Positions 9,239 through 17,982 of a stretch of 64,000 nt of DNA are shown in pieces. How positions within the stretch are numbered: the first letter of the stretch is position 1; every line of letters begins with the position of its first letter. The DNA comes from Sneathiella limimaris. GTDB lineage: Bacteria > Pseudomonadota > Alphaproteobacteria > Sneathiellales > Sneathiellaceae. The DNA lies in the NCBI RefSeq assembly GCF_012932565.1, contig NZ_JABBYJ010000002.1:124001-188000 (forward strand), written 5' to 3'. A program made the position numbers and the translations under genes. The notes beneath the pieces are model-generated. The model was not told the origin of the DNA. It saw only the letters and a list, made by a program, of their open reading frames with translations, and searched no databases.

Positions 9239-11479
9239 TCACATATCGACGGCACGCGGCAGCTCTTTTGTCAGCTCTTCCTGGTCAGAGACGGCTTTAC
9301 ACTGGACAGGCAGGTTGATGATGACTGTCGTTCCCTGATCCAATTCACTTTCAATTTCTATTGTTCCCCCGTGAAGTTCCACAAGAGCACGCGTAATTGC
9401 AAGACCAAGACCCGTTCCTTCAAATCGTTTATTAAAGGCGTTTTCAACCTGTCGGAAGGGCTTATAGATTTCTTTGATCTGATCTTCTGGAATGCCAACA
9501 CCATTATCCACAATCCTCAACGTGAACACGTCACCTGCCGCTTCGATAGTGACATCAATCTTGCAATCCAACTTTGTGAATTTGGCTGCATTTGTCATGA
9601 TATTGAGGATAACCTGTCGAAACGATTTGGGGTCGACCTCGACAATCTTTAAGTCTGGGTCAGGAATAATCGTTACCTCAATCGACTTTCCAGGAAAACG
9701 TCCTTCAACAAGCCGCCTGCAAGTCTGTAATTCGCTGACCAATTCAAGAGGTTCAGGATAAATCCGATAAGTACCGGATTCCGTTTTTGCCACATCCAAA
9801 ATTTCGTTAATCAAACTCAGAAGATGCCGTGCACTAACATTGATATCTTCGACATAGTCCACATATTTTTGCGACCCAACAGGCCCGAAAATGTTTTGCT
9901 TGATGATATCCGAAAAGCCAATTATCGCATTCAAGGGTGTTCGAAGTTCATGGCTCATATTTGCAAGAAATTCTGTCTTCGCAATATTCGCCTTTTCCGC
10001 CATATTCTTGGCCCTGCGGAGCTCCAGCTCAACTTCTTTTTGCGCATGTGTATCAAGGATCAGAGCGATCATATTCACCAGGCTTCGCGCAAACCTTCTT
10101 TTTTCTTCTGACCAATCAAAATCAGGGTTCCAGCTGGCAAAATGAACAAAACCCTCAACGACCCCTCTGCGAAACACAGGAACCAAATGCACAGAAACAG
10201 GATCTGATGATCCCAGCCACAATTCTGCAGCTTTTTTCAATAAAGTGTCTTCTAGAATATTACTGGTAGTATATCCGCGGCGTTCCTCAAAAACAGTTTC
10301 CAATTCTGGGAAATCTGTAAGGGGAATTCCAACTCCTTTTTGTTGCGCGTGCGTAGTCTGCCCATAGACAGACATGCAAACCATCTGGCGTGGCTCCTCA
10401 ATCAATTCCCAGACGCCAACCTGATCAACAAGCAAATTCCTTACGGCACTCCCCGCAATTTGCTCAAAAGCCAGGTCTATCGACATTTCATACAAGGACT
10501 CTCCGCGCCCCAACTCAGAAATTGCACGTTCATATTCGAGCAATGTCTTTCGCTCTGCTTTATACTCATTAATTCCTGAATCGAGTTCCCTGGTTAGTTT
10601 GACAGCCTTGTATCCGATAAAAAGGGTCAGCAACAAAAGACCCACCAAGATTAGAGAAACATTCTTAAATACAGAATTGACGAGCTCTTCCGTGTGCAAA
10701 GTTGGTTTCCACTCAAGCCACCCTAGAATGCGACCATCTGATCCATTTATGGGCAGGTACCCGAATTTTTCTTTCGGCTCTTCCACCTCATTTCTAATTG
10801 TAAGTTCAGGAATATTAAACTGCTCAGATAGTTCTATGAGAAATGGCCCCTTGATAGCCTTCGACAGGATCAGCATATTTTGCAACGCTGTCGCTTTGTC
10901 CCCTTCATCATCTGAAAGGTCTACATAATCACTTTGAAGAACGGCACCGACGACCAGATGAACTGCGCCATCCGCGTCTTTCATGAATACACTACCAACG
11001 CTCTCGGAAACTTCAGGCTGAAAACCAGATTTAACAATATTGAGGAAGGAGCTTATTCCCGGAAATCGATCTTCGATTTGCGTATCGACAGCTTCACCAT
11101 CCTCGGCAGCATAAGTTGTCTTTCCATCGCGATCGACGACATAACTACCGGACAATTCATGATAGTCTGTTAAATAAACACCAGTGTTATCATCTGCCCA
11201 GCTCTTATTTGGTTTTAAGACCAAATTAATGACTGCAGCGTCCCAGTAAGTGTGATCAAACACGATATCCCTGAGATGGTTTTCCTGATTTTTCAGCAAC
11301 GCGCTGACCAAATCGATAGAGGTATCTATCTCGACCCTATCCTGAGTTTCGGCACTCTTAACAATTGCGTAGACAAGAACAGAGCACGCCAAAATTACAA
11401 ATAGGGATACTGGGAAAACAAGTTCTCTAATTCTATTTTTTAGGCGGGATTGAGCAGTAATTAGATAATTTTCAAGCAT
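9239..11479 (-). CDS. CHASE4-GAF sensor histidine kinase, PleC/DivJ-like core
   Basis: This is an inner-membrane sensor kinase (746 aa). TM1 (about residues 20-40) and TM2 (about 274-294) enclose a periplasmic CHASE4-type sensor, recognisable by IVFDHTYWDAAV. A GAF-like domain follows (about 330-480). The HisKA domain has phosphoacceptor H510 in FLANMSHELRTPLNAIIGFS, followed by FGPVG..YVDYVEDI..S..HLLSLINEILD, the pattern typical of the alphaproteobacterial PleC/DivJ class. The HATPase_c domain carries DNGVGIPEDQI and GTGLGLAI. There is no receiver domain and no response regulator gene next to it, so its partner is encoded elsewhere. The start has only a weak ribosome-binding site. Confidence 0.9.
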   Translation of the reverse strand: MLENYLITAQSRLKNRIRELVFPVSLFVILACSVLVYAIVKSAETQDRVEIDTSIDLVSALLKNQENHLRDIVFDHTYWDAAVINLVLKPNKSWADDNTGVYLTDYHELSGSYVVDRDGKTTYAAEDGEAVDTQIEDRFPGISSFLNIVKSGFQPEVSESVGSVFMKDADGAVHLVVGAVLQSDYVDLSDDEGDKATALQNMLILSKAIKGPFLIELSEQFNIPELTIRNEVEEPKEKFGYLPINGSDGRILGWLEWKPTLHTEELVNSVFKNVSLILVGLLLLTLFIGYKAVKLTRELDSGINEYKAERKTLLEYERAISELGRGESLYEMSIDLAFEQIAGSAVRNLLVDQVGVWELIEEPRQMVCMSVYGQTTHAQQKGVGIPLTDFPELETVFEERRGYTTSNILEDTLLKKAAELWLGSSDPVSVHLVPVFRRGVVEGFVHFASWNPDFDWSEEKRRFARSLVNMIALILDTHAQKEVELELRRAKNMAEKANIAKTEFLANMSHELRTPLNAIIGFSDIIKQNIFGPVGSQKYVDYVEDINVSARHLLSLINEILDVAKTESGTYRIYPEPLELVSELQTCRRLVEGRFPGKSIEVTIIPDPDLKIVEVDPKSFRQVILNIMTNAAKFTKLDCKIDVTIEAAGDVFTLRIVDNGVGIPEDQIKEIYKPFRQVENAFNKRFEGTGLGLAITRALVELHGGTIEIESELDQGTTVIINLPVQCKAVSDQEELTKELPRAVDM

Positions 11480-11617
11480 TTACTTATCAATAGTTATTCA
11501 GGCTGCCGAACCAGATTTCTAATACCAAGCCTGATAATAGAAAAGACAACGAGATTTTATGCCAAAAAATATTCACAAACTCTAAAAATATACAGAAACT
11601 TGTTTTTTAACCCTCAA

Positions 11618-12238
11618 TCATAAAGCGTGCATTCTCAGTGATTGCATTTCATTTTTGAGGAGATTATCAACCGTAGCTTGATAAATTTTGACAATACCTG
11701 TTTTGTCAACGGGACCATCGGTCCGGTACCAAACGCCCACACTCGTCATCATTCCAAGGATTAGCTTTGTAGCTATTTTATAGTCTACTGCTTGCCAATA
11801 ATTCTCCTGAGCTCCCCAGATCAGGATATCCTTGAGCTGCTTTTCATATTGATCACGAAACTCAATAGTTCTCCTGTAATTTTCGGGTGTTAAGCTACGA
11901 AGTTCAGTCGTGCTCACAAGAACTTCCTTACGTTTATCGCAATGAAAAATAACATGGCACTCAACGAATGCCATCAACGCTGAATGAGGATCTTTTGCAG
12001 ATTGCAAAGACAACTTCAGCTCATCCAGCAACTCGGTCATCACGAATATCAGGATGCTATATAATAATTCCTGCTTATTCGAGAAATGATTGTATAAAGA
12101 CCCAGCCTGGATCCCTACATCTGCAGCCAACTCGCGTAACGTCATACCGGCGAAACCTTGCTTATATAGGCGGTCGATTCCCGCACGACGTATTGCAGCC
12201 AGCGTCTTCTCGGCGCTGGATCCTGTTTTTCTTGTCAC
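11618..12238 (-). CDS. TetR-family transcriptional regulator
   Basis: This is a TetR-type repressor of 206 aa. The N-terminal HTH (about residues 12-60) contains GMTLRELAADVGIQAGSLYNHFSNKQELLY, split by the usual GSLYNHF recognition-helix end. The C-terminal half matches the TetR_C33-like ligand domains found next to fatty-acid or acyl-CoA genes. Translation starts at a GTG preceded by GGAGG. The start codon lies inside one arm of a 10-bp inverted repeat (see 12232-12290). The gene is downstream of a MaoC hydratase and short-chain dehydrogenase pair on the same strand but is separated from them by a terminator, so it may regulate that acyl-CoA module from its own promoter. Confidence 0.9.
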   Translation of the reverse strand: MTRKTGSSAEKTLAAIRRAGIDRLYKQGFAGMTLRELAADVGIQAGSLYNHFSNKQELLYSILIFVMTELLDELKLSLQSAKDPHSALMAFVECHVIFHCDKRKEVLVSTTELRSLTPENYRRTIEFRDQYEKQLKDILIWGAQENYWQAVDYKIATKLILGMMTSVGVWYRTDGPVDKTGIVKIYQATVDNLLKNEMQSLRMHAL

Positions 12239-12290
12239 CTGTCCTCCCCATTTTTTCTAAATTCTAGCCGCAGGTGGCAGCAGGTGACAA
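12232..12290. promoter_or_regulatory. Inverted repeat over the TetR start codon
   Basis: TTGTCACCTG at 12232-12241 is the exact reverse complement of CAGGTGACAA at 12281-12290, with 39 bp between them. The lower arm contains the GTG start codon of the TetR gene, and a partial copy of the unit (CAGGTGG) lies at 12271-12277. It may be a pair of operator half-sites for autorepression, or an mRNA hairpin that hides the start codon. No binding data can be inferred. Confidence 0.4.
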
Positions 12291-12320
12291 CATATTTTAA
12301 ATAATACTTATGAAACGCAA

Positions 12321-12346
12321 AATGGCCCGCAAATAGACGGGCCATT
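12321..12346 (-). terminator. Intrinsic terminator after the SDR gene
   Basis: A 9-bp stem, AATGGCCCG / CGGGCCATT, encloses an 8-nt loop and is followed on the minus strand by TTGCGTTT. It lies 32 bp beyond the stop codon of the short-chain dehydrogenase gene and separates it from the TetR gene. Confidence 0.75.
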
Positions 12347-12378
12347 CTTGTGAAATTTGGTACCAGATGCCTAAGGTT

Positions 12379-13299
12379 TTAGCTTAGTTTAATACCCAAT
12401 CCGTTTGCAGCTTTCGTCAACATATTCTGCGTCTGATCGTTGCCACTTGTGTATTCCTTTTGGGTTGAAGGATCAGAGATCGTATCCCAATTTTCTGCAA
12501 TTTTTTCCGGTGTCTGATCTTCTTCAGGAAGCCACATGCCACCAGTTTCATAGATGATGGATTTAGCATAAGTGCCTGCGCCTGCAGTAATAATTGTCCT
12601 ATTTGGACCGTCCTCACCGACAAGATAGAGAAGAGCTGGCGTTACAGACTCCGGCTTCAATAGATCCAAGAGATTTTCAGGCATCAAATCCTCTGTCATC
12701 CGAGTGGCGGCACAAGGGGACAGGGCATTCACCCGAATGCCATATTTACCACCCTCTAGAACCAGAGTGTTCATTAGGCCGATGACGCCCATTTTTGCGG
12801 CACCATAGTTGGTTTGCCCGAAGTTACCATAAAGGCCGCTTGAGGATGTCGTCATCACGATCCGGCCATAATTCTGCTCCCGCATAATCGGCCAAACAGC
12901 TTTGGTACAATTTACACTGCCCATCAAATGGACGTTCAGCACAAAATTAAAATCGTCCAGCTCCACATTGTTAAAAGATTTATCGCGGAGCACTCCAGCA
13001 TTATTCACCAAAATATCAACGCTGCCCCATTTGTCCTTGGCGTCCTGCACCATGGCAGCAACCTGATCATAGTTGGTAACGTCAGCGCCATTGGCCATCG
13101 CCTCACCACCAGCAGCTTCGATCTCAGCAACAACTGCCTTAGCAGCATCACTGGAAGCCCCACTTCCATCACGGCTTCCGCCCAGATCATTCACAACAAC
13201 CTTTGCGCCCCGCTTTGCAAGCTCAATCGCGTGGCAACGTCCAAGACCATTACCAGCGCCCGTGACAATGGCAACACGGCCATCAAAACGAATAGACAT
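12379..13299 (-). CDS. Short-chain dehydrogenase, MFE-2-type 3-hydroxyacyl-CoA dehydrogenase-like
   Basis: This NAD(P)-dependent short-chain dehydrogenase/reductase (306 aa) is longer than the classical 250 aa form. The cofactor motif TGAGNGLG is at residues 13-20, NNAG is at 99-102, and the catalytic S152, Y165 and K169 lie in TSSSGLYGNFGQTNYGAAKMG, read in two parts. The VNDLGGSRDG stretch after the second strand is characteristic of peroxisomal multifunctional enzyme type 2 (17-beta-HSD4) dehydrogenase domains, which oxidise (3R)-hydroxyacyl-CoA. The gene directly upstream encodes a MaoC hydratase, the other activity of MFE-2, so the pair likely performs a hydratase/dehydrogenase step of beta-oxidation of an unusual acyl-CoA. 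An AGGAG site precedes the ATG. Confidence 0.87.
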   Translation of the reverse strand: MSIRFDGRVAIVTGAGNGLGRCHAIELAKRGAKVVVNDLGGSRDGSGASSDAAKAVVAEIEAAGGEAMANGADVTNYDQVAAMVQDAKDKWGSVDILVNNAGVLRDKSFNNVELDDFNFVLNVHLMGSVNCTKAVWPIMREQNYGRIVMTTSSSGLYGNFGQTNYGAAKMGVIGLMNTLVLEGGKYGIRVNALSPCAATRMTEDLMPENLLDLLKPESVTPALLYLVGEDGPNRTIITAGAGTYAKSIIYETGGMWLPEEDQTPEKIAENWDTISDPSTQKEYTSGNDQTQNMLTKAANGLGIKLS

Positions 13300-13327
13300 A
13301 AAAACTCCTAATAAAATTTAAGATTAA

Positions 13328-13792
13328 TCACTCACCCAGAAAGGTCATGCCCAGCCACTCAGCAATCAAAGCTGGTGTCTTTTCACCTTTAATCTCAAGC
13401 GTAACTTCGCTTGTGACAAGGATCTGGCCAGGCCGTTTTTCAGTTACATCCAAAACCTTGCTTTTGACCCGAACTTCCTGATCTACCTTAACCGGAGTTA
13501 GAAAGCGCAGCTTGTTCAATCCATAATTCACGCCCATCTGAACGTTTTCTGGTTTTGGTGTAATTTTAGGCGCGAGGTGAGCCAGAAGCGAGAGACTTAA
13601 GAACCCATGCGCAATGGTTGTCCCGAAGGGTGTTTTCTTTGCAGCTTCTGGATCAACGTGGATGAATTGAAAATCCCCAGTTGCTTCTGCAAATTTATTG
13701 ATCCGATCCTGATCGATTAGCATCCATTCCCCTGGACCATATTCAGCACCTGCGGATGCGAGAAATTCTTCTTTGGAAATTGTATTTGTCAT
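13328..13792 (-). CDS. MaoC-family (R)-specific enoyl-CoA hydratase
   Basis: This is a hot-dog-fold hydratase (154 aa, normal for the single-domain family). The hydratase 2 motif is visible as ATGDFQFIHVDPEAA, with catalytic D40 and H45, followed by GTTIAHGFLSLSLL. It hydrates trans-2-enoyl-CoA to the (3R)-hydroxyacyl-CoA in the cytosol. It is the first gene of a two-gene unit with the MFE-2-like dehydrogenase 28 bp downstream. A GGGGGAGG ribosome-binding site lies just before the ATG. The natural acyl chain is unknown. The divergent hydrolase gene shares its 146-bp upstream region. Confidence 0.9.
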   Translation of the reverse strand: MTNTISKEEFLASAGAEYGPGEWMLIDQDRINKFAEATGDFQFIHVDPEAAKKTPFGTTIAHGFLSLSLLAHLAPKITPKPENVQMGVNYGLNKLRFLTPVKVDQEVRVKSKVLDVTEKRPGQILVTSEVTLEIKGEKTPALIAEWLGMTFLGE

Positions 13793-13938
13793 GCCTCCCC
13801 CTTTTCATGGAGTGTTTTGTTTTTTGGAAGACGTCAGGATAAACAAGTTTACCAACAAGCAAAAGATTAAAAAAACGGTTTCATACCCAGTAAATCACGA
13901 TACACTTCCCCCAAATTCCAGGGAGTTAATTTTCAAGA

Positions 13939-14808
13939 ATGACCGTTTACAAATCCTATGACCAGCCAGGGCTGGATGCAGAATATAACAATCAGGCAAA
14001 AGTACATAATTTCAAAAACTTCGTGACGGAATGGAATGCACTCAGCCAAACAGCAAGAGACGAATTCCCTAATCATGTCTCAGTGGTCTATGATCCGTCA
14101 TCAAACCAGTCTCTGGATCTTTTTTATCCTGTGAATGAAGGAACTTCACCGGCTCCAGTCCAAGTTTTCTTTCATGGGGGTTATTGGAAGGCATTCACAA
14201 AGGAGAGTTTTCATTTCGTAGCCCGTGCTTTTGCCCATCATGGAATTGCGACAGCAATTGTCGATTACCAGCTCATCCCAAACATTGATATGGCTGAATT
14301 GATCCGCCAATGCCGCCAATCGCTCGCGTATCTATATGAACAAGCTGAGCAGCTTAAAATAAATGGCAATGAAATTAATATCAGTGGTCATTCAGCTGGT
14401 GGCCATATCGTCGCCATGTGTCTGGCATCCGATTGGGCAAAATTTGGATCCAATCTGCCTAAGGATCTTGTGAAATCCGCTGTTGGCCTCAGTGGTCTGT
14501 ATGATCTGGAACCGATTTCGAAATGTTTCTTGCAGCAGGATCTTAATCTCACGATTTCCGACGTCGAGACTTTAAGCCCTATACATCTGGACACGCCGAA
14601 AAACGGTGTCTTTCTACCTCTTGTAGGGGCGGAAGAAGGCCCGGAATATATTGACCAGAGTGAACGATTGGCTTCTAAGTGGCAGAATTGCTCCAAATCG
14701 GCTGGCATCTTAGCCCCTTACAATCATTTCACTATAATGTCTGCTTTTGCCGAACCCTCTTCAGGTCCCGCCCAGCAGGTTCGCAATCTCATGAAAACCA
14801 GCAGTTAA
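13939..14808 (+). CDS. Alpha/beta hydrolase, kynurenine formamidase-like
   Basis: This is a soluble alpha/beta hydrolase (289 aa). The oxyanion-hole motif HGGYW is at residues 79-83 and the nucleophile elbow GHSAGG, with S152, is near the middle. The acid and histidine probably lie at the C-terminal end, where PYNHFTIMSAFAE supplies the histidine. The HGG(Y/F)W motif and spacing resemble animal-type arylformamidases and the esterases related to them. No tryptophan-degradation genes are nearby, so formamidase activity is not supported by context. The stop codon is 21 bp before the D-2-hydroxyacid dehydrogenase gene, which suggests cotranscription. Confidence 0.82.
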   Translation: MTVYKSYDQPGLDAEYNNQAKVHNFKNFVTEWNALSQTARDEFPNHVSVVYDPSSNQSLDLFYPVNEGTSPAPVQVFFHGGYWKAFTKESFHFVARAFAHHGIATAIVDYQLIPNIDMAELIRQCRQSLAYLYEQAEQLKINGNEINISGHSAGGHIVAMCLASDWAKFGSNLPKDLVKSAVGLSGLYDLEPISKCFLQQDLNLTISDVETLSPIHLDTPKNGVFLPLVGAEEGPEYIDQSERLASKWQNCSKSAGILAPYNHFTIMSAFAEPSSGPAQQVRNLMKTSS

Positions 14809-14829
14809 TTTTTCGGATATCAAACACTT

Positions 14830-15798
14830 ATGTCTGCAAAGCCTACAATCCTCGTCACCCGCCAATTTCCCAAAGCCGTCATGCAACGTCTCCGGGAAAA
14901 TTACACACTTATTGATAATCCAGACGATCATGACCTCAGCCCTGATGAGCTGATCAGCAATGCAACAAAAGCCGAAGCGATTCTATGCGATCCAACTAAC
15001 CACTTCTCTAAGGCTGTGATTGACCAATTACCAAGTAATATTGGCCTTATAACCACCTTTTCAGTCGGTTACGACCATATTGACGCCGCCGCTGCAAACG
15101 AGAAAGGTATTAAACTCGGTAATACACCCGACGTTTTGACGGATGCCACTGCGGATATCGCTCTTTTGTGCATGTTGGGGGCATCCCGTCTTGCCTACAA
15201 GGCAGCGCAAGCCTTGAGAGGTGGAAAATGGGGCCGCTGGTCTTCGACTGATTTCCTCGGATTTCATATGTCCGGTAAAAAACTAGCCATTATTGGAATG
15301 GGTCGAATTGGTCAGGCTGTTGCACGTCGGGCCATCGGGTTTGATATGCAGATCCATTATCATAACAGACGCCCTGTGATGGCAGGTGGCTTGGAAGAAG
15401 CTATCTATCATACGGAACTCGAAAGCCTTCTTCCCAATGCGAGCTATCTCTCACTAAATTGCCCACTCACTCCTCAAACCCATCACCTGATTAATGAGAA
15501 CACGATCAAACTGCTCCCGGAAAACGCAGTGATCGTCAATACGGCTCGGGGCGCTGTGATTGATGATAATGCTCTCATTCCAGCTTTGCAGTCAGGTCGA
15601 GTAGCAGCCGCAGGCCTTGATGTGTTTGAGAATGAGCCCAATTTTGACAAGCGTTATTTGGATCTGGAGAATGTGTTTCTCCTACCTCATATCGGGAGCG
15701 CCACATATGAAACCCGCGATGCAATGGGCTTCAAATGCTGCGACAACCTTGATGCCTATTTTGCCGGTGAGGATATCCCAAACCCGATAACCGCCTAA
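14830..15798 (+). CDS. D-2-hydroxyacid dehydrogenase (glyoxylate/hydroxypyruvate reductase type)
   Basis: This is an NAD(P)-dependent D-isomer-specific 2-hydroxyacid dehydrogenase (322 aa). The Rossmann motif is GMGRIGQAVARRA, and the NRRP sequence after the second strand suggests NADPH preference. The catalytic residues are present: Arg in NTARGAVIDD, Glu in DVFENEP, and His in LLPHIGSATYETR. The family reduces glyoxylate, hydroxypyruvate or other 2-oxoacids. It overlaps the convergent sulfatase gene by 4 bp and probably forms an operon with the hydrolase upstream. The exact substrate is open. Confidence 0.9.
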   Translation: MSAKPTILVTRQFPKAVMQRLRENYTLIDNPDDHDLSPDELISNATKAEAILCDPTNHFSKAVIDQLPSNIGLITTFSVGYDHIDAAAANEKGIKLGNTPDVLTDATADIALLCMLGASRLAYKAAQALRGGKWGRWSSTDFLGFHMSGKKLAIIGMGRIGQAVARRAIGFDMQIHYHNRRPVMAGGLEEAIYHTELESLLPNASYLSLNCPLTPQTHHLINENTIKLLPENAVIVNTARGAVIDDNALIPALQSGRVAAAGLDVFENEPNFDKRYLDLENVFLLPHIGSATYETRDAMGFKCCDNLDAYFAGEDIPNPITA

Positions 15799-17324
15799 TC
15801 GCCATACAGCATCTGCCCATCGTCGGAGACTACATACCGATCCAGCGCGCCAAACTCATTTTTCATGCGCCAGGACAAAAGCTTTTGCGCGTAATCCAGA
15901 ACGACGGCTTGATAATCTGGCTCTTCCGCCAGATTTCGCGTCTCATCCGGATCATTCACAAGATCAAAAAGCAAGGGCGGCAGGCTGGCAAAATGAACGT
16001 ATTTAAAATTCTGGTCTCTATAGACCAACAAATTGCACTCATCATGATCAAGCCCCAACGCAGTTTCTGGATCACCATGCTCGATATCACGAAAATCATA
16101 TAGCCAATGAACTGCATCGCGCCAATTCTCGGGTTTATCTCCCCGCATTAATGGGAGTAGAGAAATCCCATCACATTGTGCTGGCGGCTTAGCGCCAAGA
16201 CACTCAAGAATTGTCGGCATAATATCAATGGACTCAGAGAACTCTTCAATCTCGGACGGGTCAATATTCAAAGATTTAGGAGCCTTAACAATCAATGGAA
16301 TATGAAAGCTCTGATCGTAGAAACCCAGCTTTCCAAACAGGTGGTGATCTCCCAACTGCTCCCCATGATCGGCGGTTACCACAATAAGGGTATTATCCAA
16401 CTCACCCGTTTTTTCCAACATATCCAGCAAACGACCGACGTTACTATCCACTTCACTCACCAAGGCTGAATAAGTAGCACGAATTTGGCGCACTTCAGCC
16501 TCTGTCAGGTCTTTGGTGAGACCCTCTTCAGACATCATAAAGGTCGATTGTTTGATAGTATCCATGGAATACTGAAGAAATGGGTGGCTCTCCGATATTG
16601 TTGTCACATCCCCAAAATGCTTCGGTTCCGCCATATCATCTGGATCATATTTGTCGTGATATTCAGGCGGCGCAATAAACGGGGGGTGCGGCCGAAGGTA
16701 ACTGACATGACAAAAGAAAGGATCCCCAAACTGAGCCTGTAAGAACTCAAGAGCCCGGTTCGTCAACCAAGCGGTCTCACTATCAGCCGCCTTGAAGCGA
16801 GCCGGAGCATAGGACAAATGGCGATCTTCAGGTAGTTCAAAATCTGGGTCTGGATGATAAATATCATAGCCCGCTTTTGGAATATCATATCCCTTGGACT
16901 TCAGATCCGTAAGCCAAGCTTTACTCTGTTCATTGAGGCGTGCACCAACAAAATACCCCTCCATCACGCCTTCATATGTCGCCAGATCAGGATCGCCCCG
17001 ATCCTTATACCTGGGATCCGCCGTTATATCTGTATATCCAAACAAGGTGGGTTCATATCCTTGCTTTCGTGCTTCTTTTGCCAGATTTGTCAGGTTTGCA
17101 TTTAGAGGCGTTCCATTTCTAACAGCCCGGTGATTGCTGGGATACATACCGGTATGGAGTGTCGCCCTTGAAGGACCACAAGGTGCAGAGCAAGTGAAAT
17201 GTTTCTTAAACAAGCTACCTGCCTTCGCCAGCCTATCCAGATTAGGGGTTTCGACTATTTGATTTCCATTTGCCCCAAGCCAGTCGGCTCGCCACTGATC
17301 AATGGTGATAAACAAAACATTCAT
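15795..17324 (-). CDS. Sulfatase / phosphonate monoester hydrolase-family enzyme
   Basis: This alkaline-phosphatase-superfamily hydrolase (509 aa) has the sulfatase signature C49-G-P-S-R, whose cysteine would be oxidised to formylglycine by a maturase. Metal-binding elements are D9 in FITIDQWRAD and the VTADHGEQLGDH motif. No signal peptide is seen, so it is probably cytoplasmic. The CSAPCGPSRATLHTG context resembles phosphonate/phosphate monoester hydrolases and some arylsulfatases, so sulfate-ester specificity is not certain. It starts only 22 bp after pqiC on the same strand with a modest ribosome-binding site, and may therefore be cotranscribed with the pqi lipid-transport genes. Confidence 0.87.
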   Translation of the reverse strand: MNVLFITIDQWRADWLGANGNQIVETPNLDRLAKAGSLFKKHFTCSAPCGPSRATLHTGMYPSNHRAVRNGTPLNANLTNLAKEARKQGYEPTLFGYTDITADPRYKDRGDPDLATYEGVMEGYFVGARLNEQSKAWLTDLKSKGYDIPKAGYDIYHPDPDFELPEDRHLSYAPARFKAADSETAWLTNRALEFLQAQFGDPFFCHVSYLRPHPPFIAPPEYHDKYDPDDMAEPKHFGDVTTISESHPFLQYSMDTIKQSTFMMSEEGLTKDLTEAEVRQIRATYSALVSEVDSNVGRLLDMLEKTGELDNTLIVVTADHGEQLGDHHLFGKLGFYDQSFHIPLIVKAPKSLNIDPSEIEEFSESIDIMPTILECLGAKPPAQCDGISLLPLMRGDKPENWRDAVHWLYDFRDIEHGDPETALGLDHDECNLLVYRDQNFKYVHFASLPPLLFDLVNDPDETRNLAEEPDYQAVVLDYAQKLLSWRMKNEFGALDRYVVSDDGQMLYGD

Positions 17325-17346
17325 ATCGTACTTTTCCCAGAATTGA

Positions 17347-17982
17347 TCAGTTTGTAACTTCTTGAAGGCTTGCCGTTATGTCTAAAGCCAATTGCCCCAA
17401 TAAACCACTCAAGATTTGGCTATAATCGTTTAAATCTGTTGCAGATTTTTGACTGATGTAATTAATCGCCTGCCTTTTCATCAGCCGATTGTTTAGCATT
17501 TTTTTGACATTCCAACTGGCTGCGAGCTGAACTTTTCCGTCTTCAAGTAAGATCATTTCAATGATTTCAATGGCAACCTGATAACTGGATGGTTCTGGGG
17601 TGAAGTTTGCAGGATAGCTAAAAACCTGTGCGCGGCTCAGGATTGAGGAAATATTACTCACCATAACCCGTTCAATGTTTTCGTGAATGGGTTCTGCCCA
17701 GTGATGCAAATCGTCAACGATGAGCTTTCCCCCTTTTCCACTGGAGACAATCTGTGAGCGATCTGCATATCCAGGAATGCTGATCGGCCCAACGCCAACT
17801 TTCAATTCAGAGGAAAGTGCAAGCCCTTTTGCCTGCCCTGAAAGATCAACCGCAGTCAATCTGTAGAACTCCGTTGGTGTCGATGGACCGACAAGTCCTT
17901 CACATCCTGATAACATCAGGAGTGGAAACAATAGCATAGCAAATGCGTATGTTTTCAATGTCGATATCTTCGTCATGATCAT
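17347..17982 (-). CDS. pqiC: PqiC-like outer-membrane lipoprotein of the MCE transport system
   Basis: This lipoprotein (211 aa) has an N-terminal signal and lipobox LSGC, with C27 as the lipidated cysteine. It matches the ABC-type transport auxiliary family: FYRLTA near the N-terminus and GPISIPGYADRSQIV, then HHWAEPIHENIERVM. PqiC anchors the PqiB tunnel to the outer membrane in the intermembrane lipid-transport system. Its ATG overlaps the pqiB stop codon (ATGA), which implies translational coupling. A second ATG lies two codons downstream. Confidence 0.85.
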   Translation of the reverse strand: MIMTKISTLKTYAFAMLLFPLLMLSGCEGLVGPSTPTEFYRLTAVDLSGQAKGLALSSELKVGVGPISIPGYADRSQIVSSGKGGKLIVDDLHHWAEPIHENIERVMVSNISSILSRAQVFSYPANFTPEPSSYQVAIEIIEMILLEDGKVQLAASWNVKKMLNNRLMKRQAINYISQKSATDLNDYSQILSGLLGQLALDITASLQEVTN

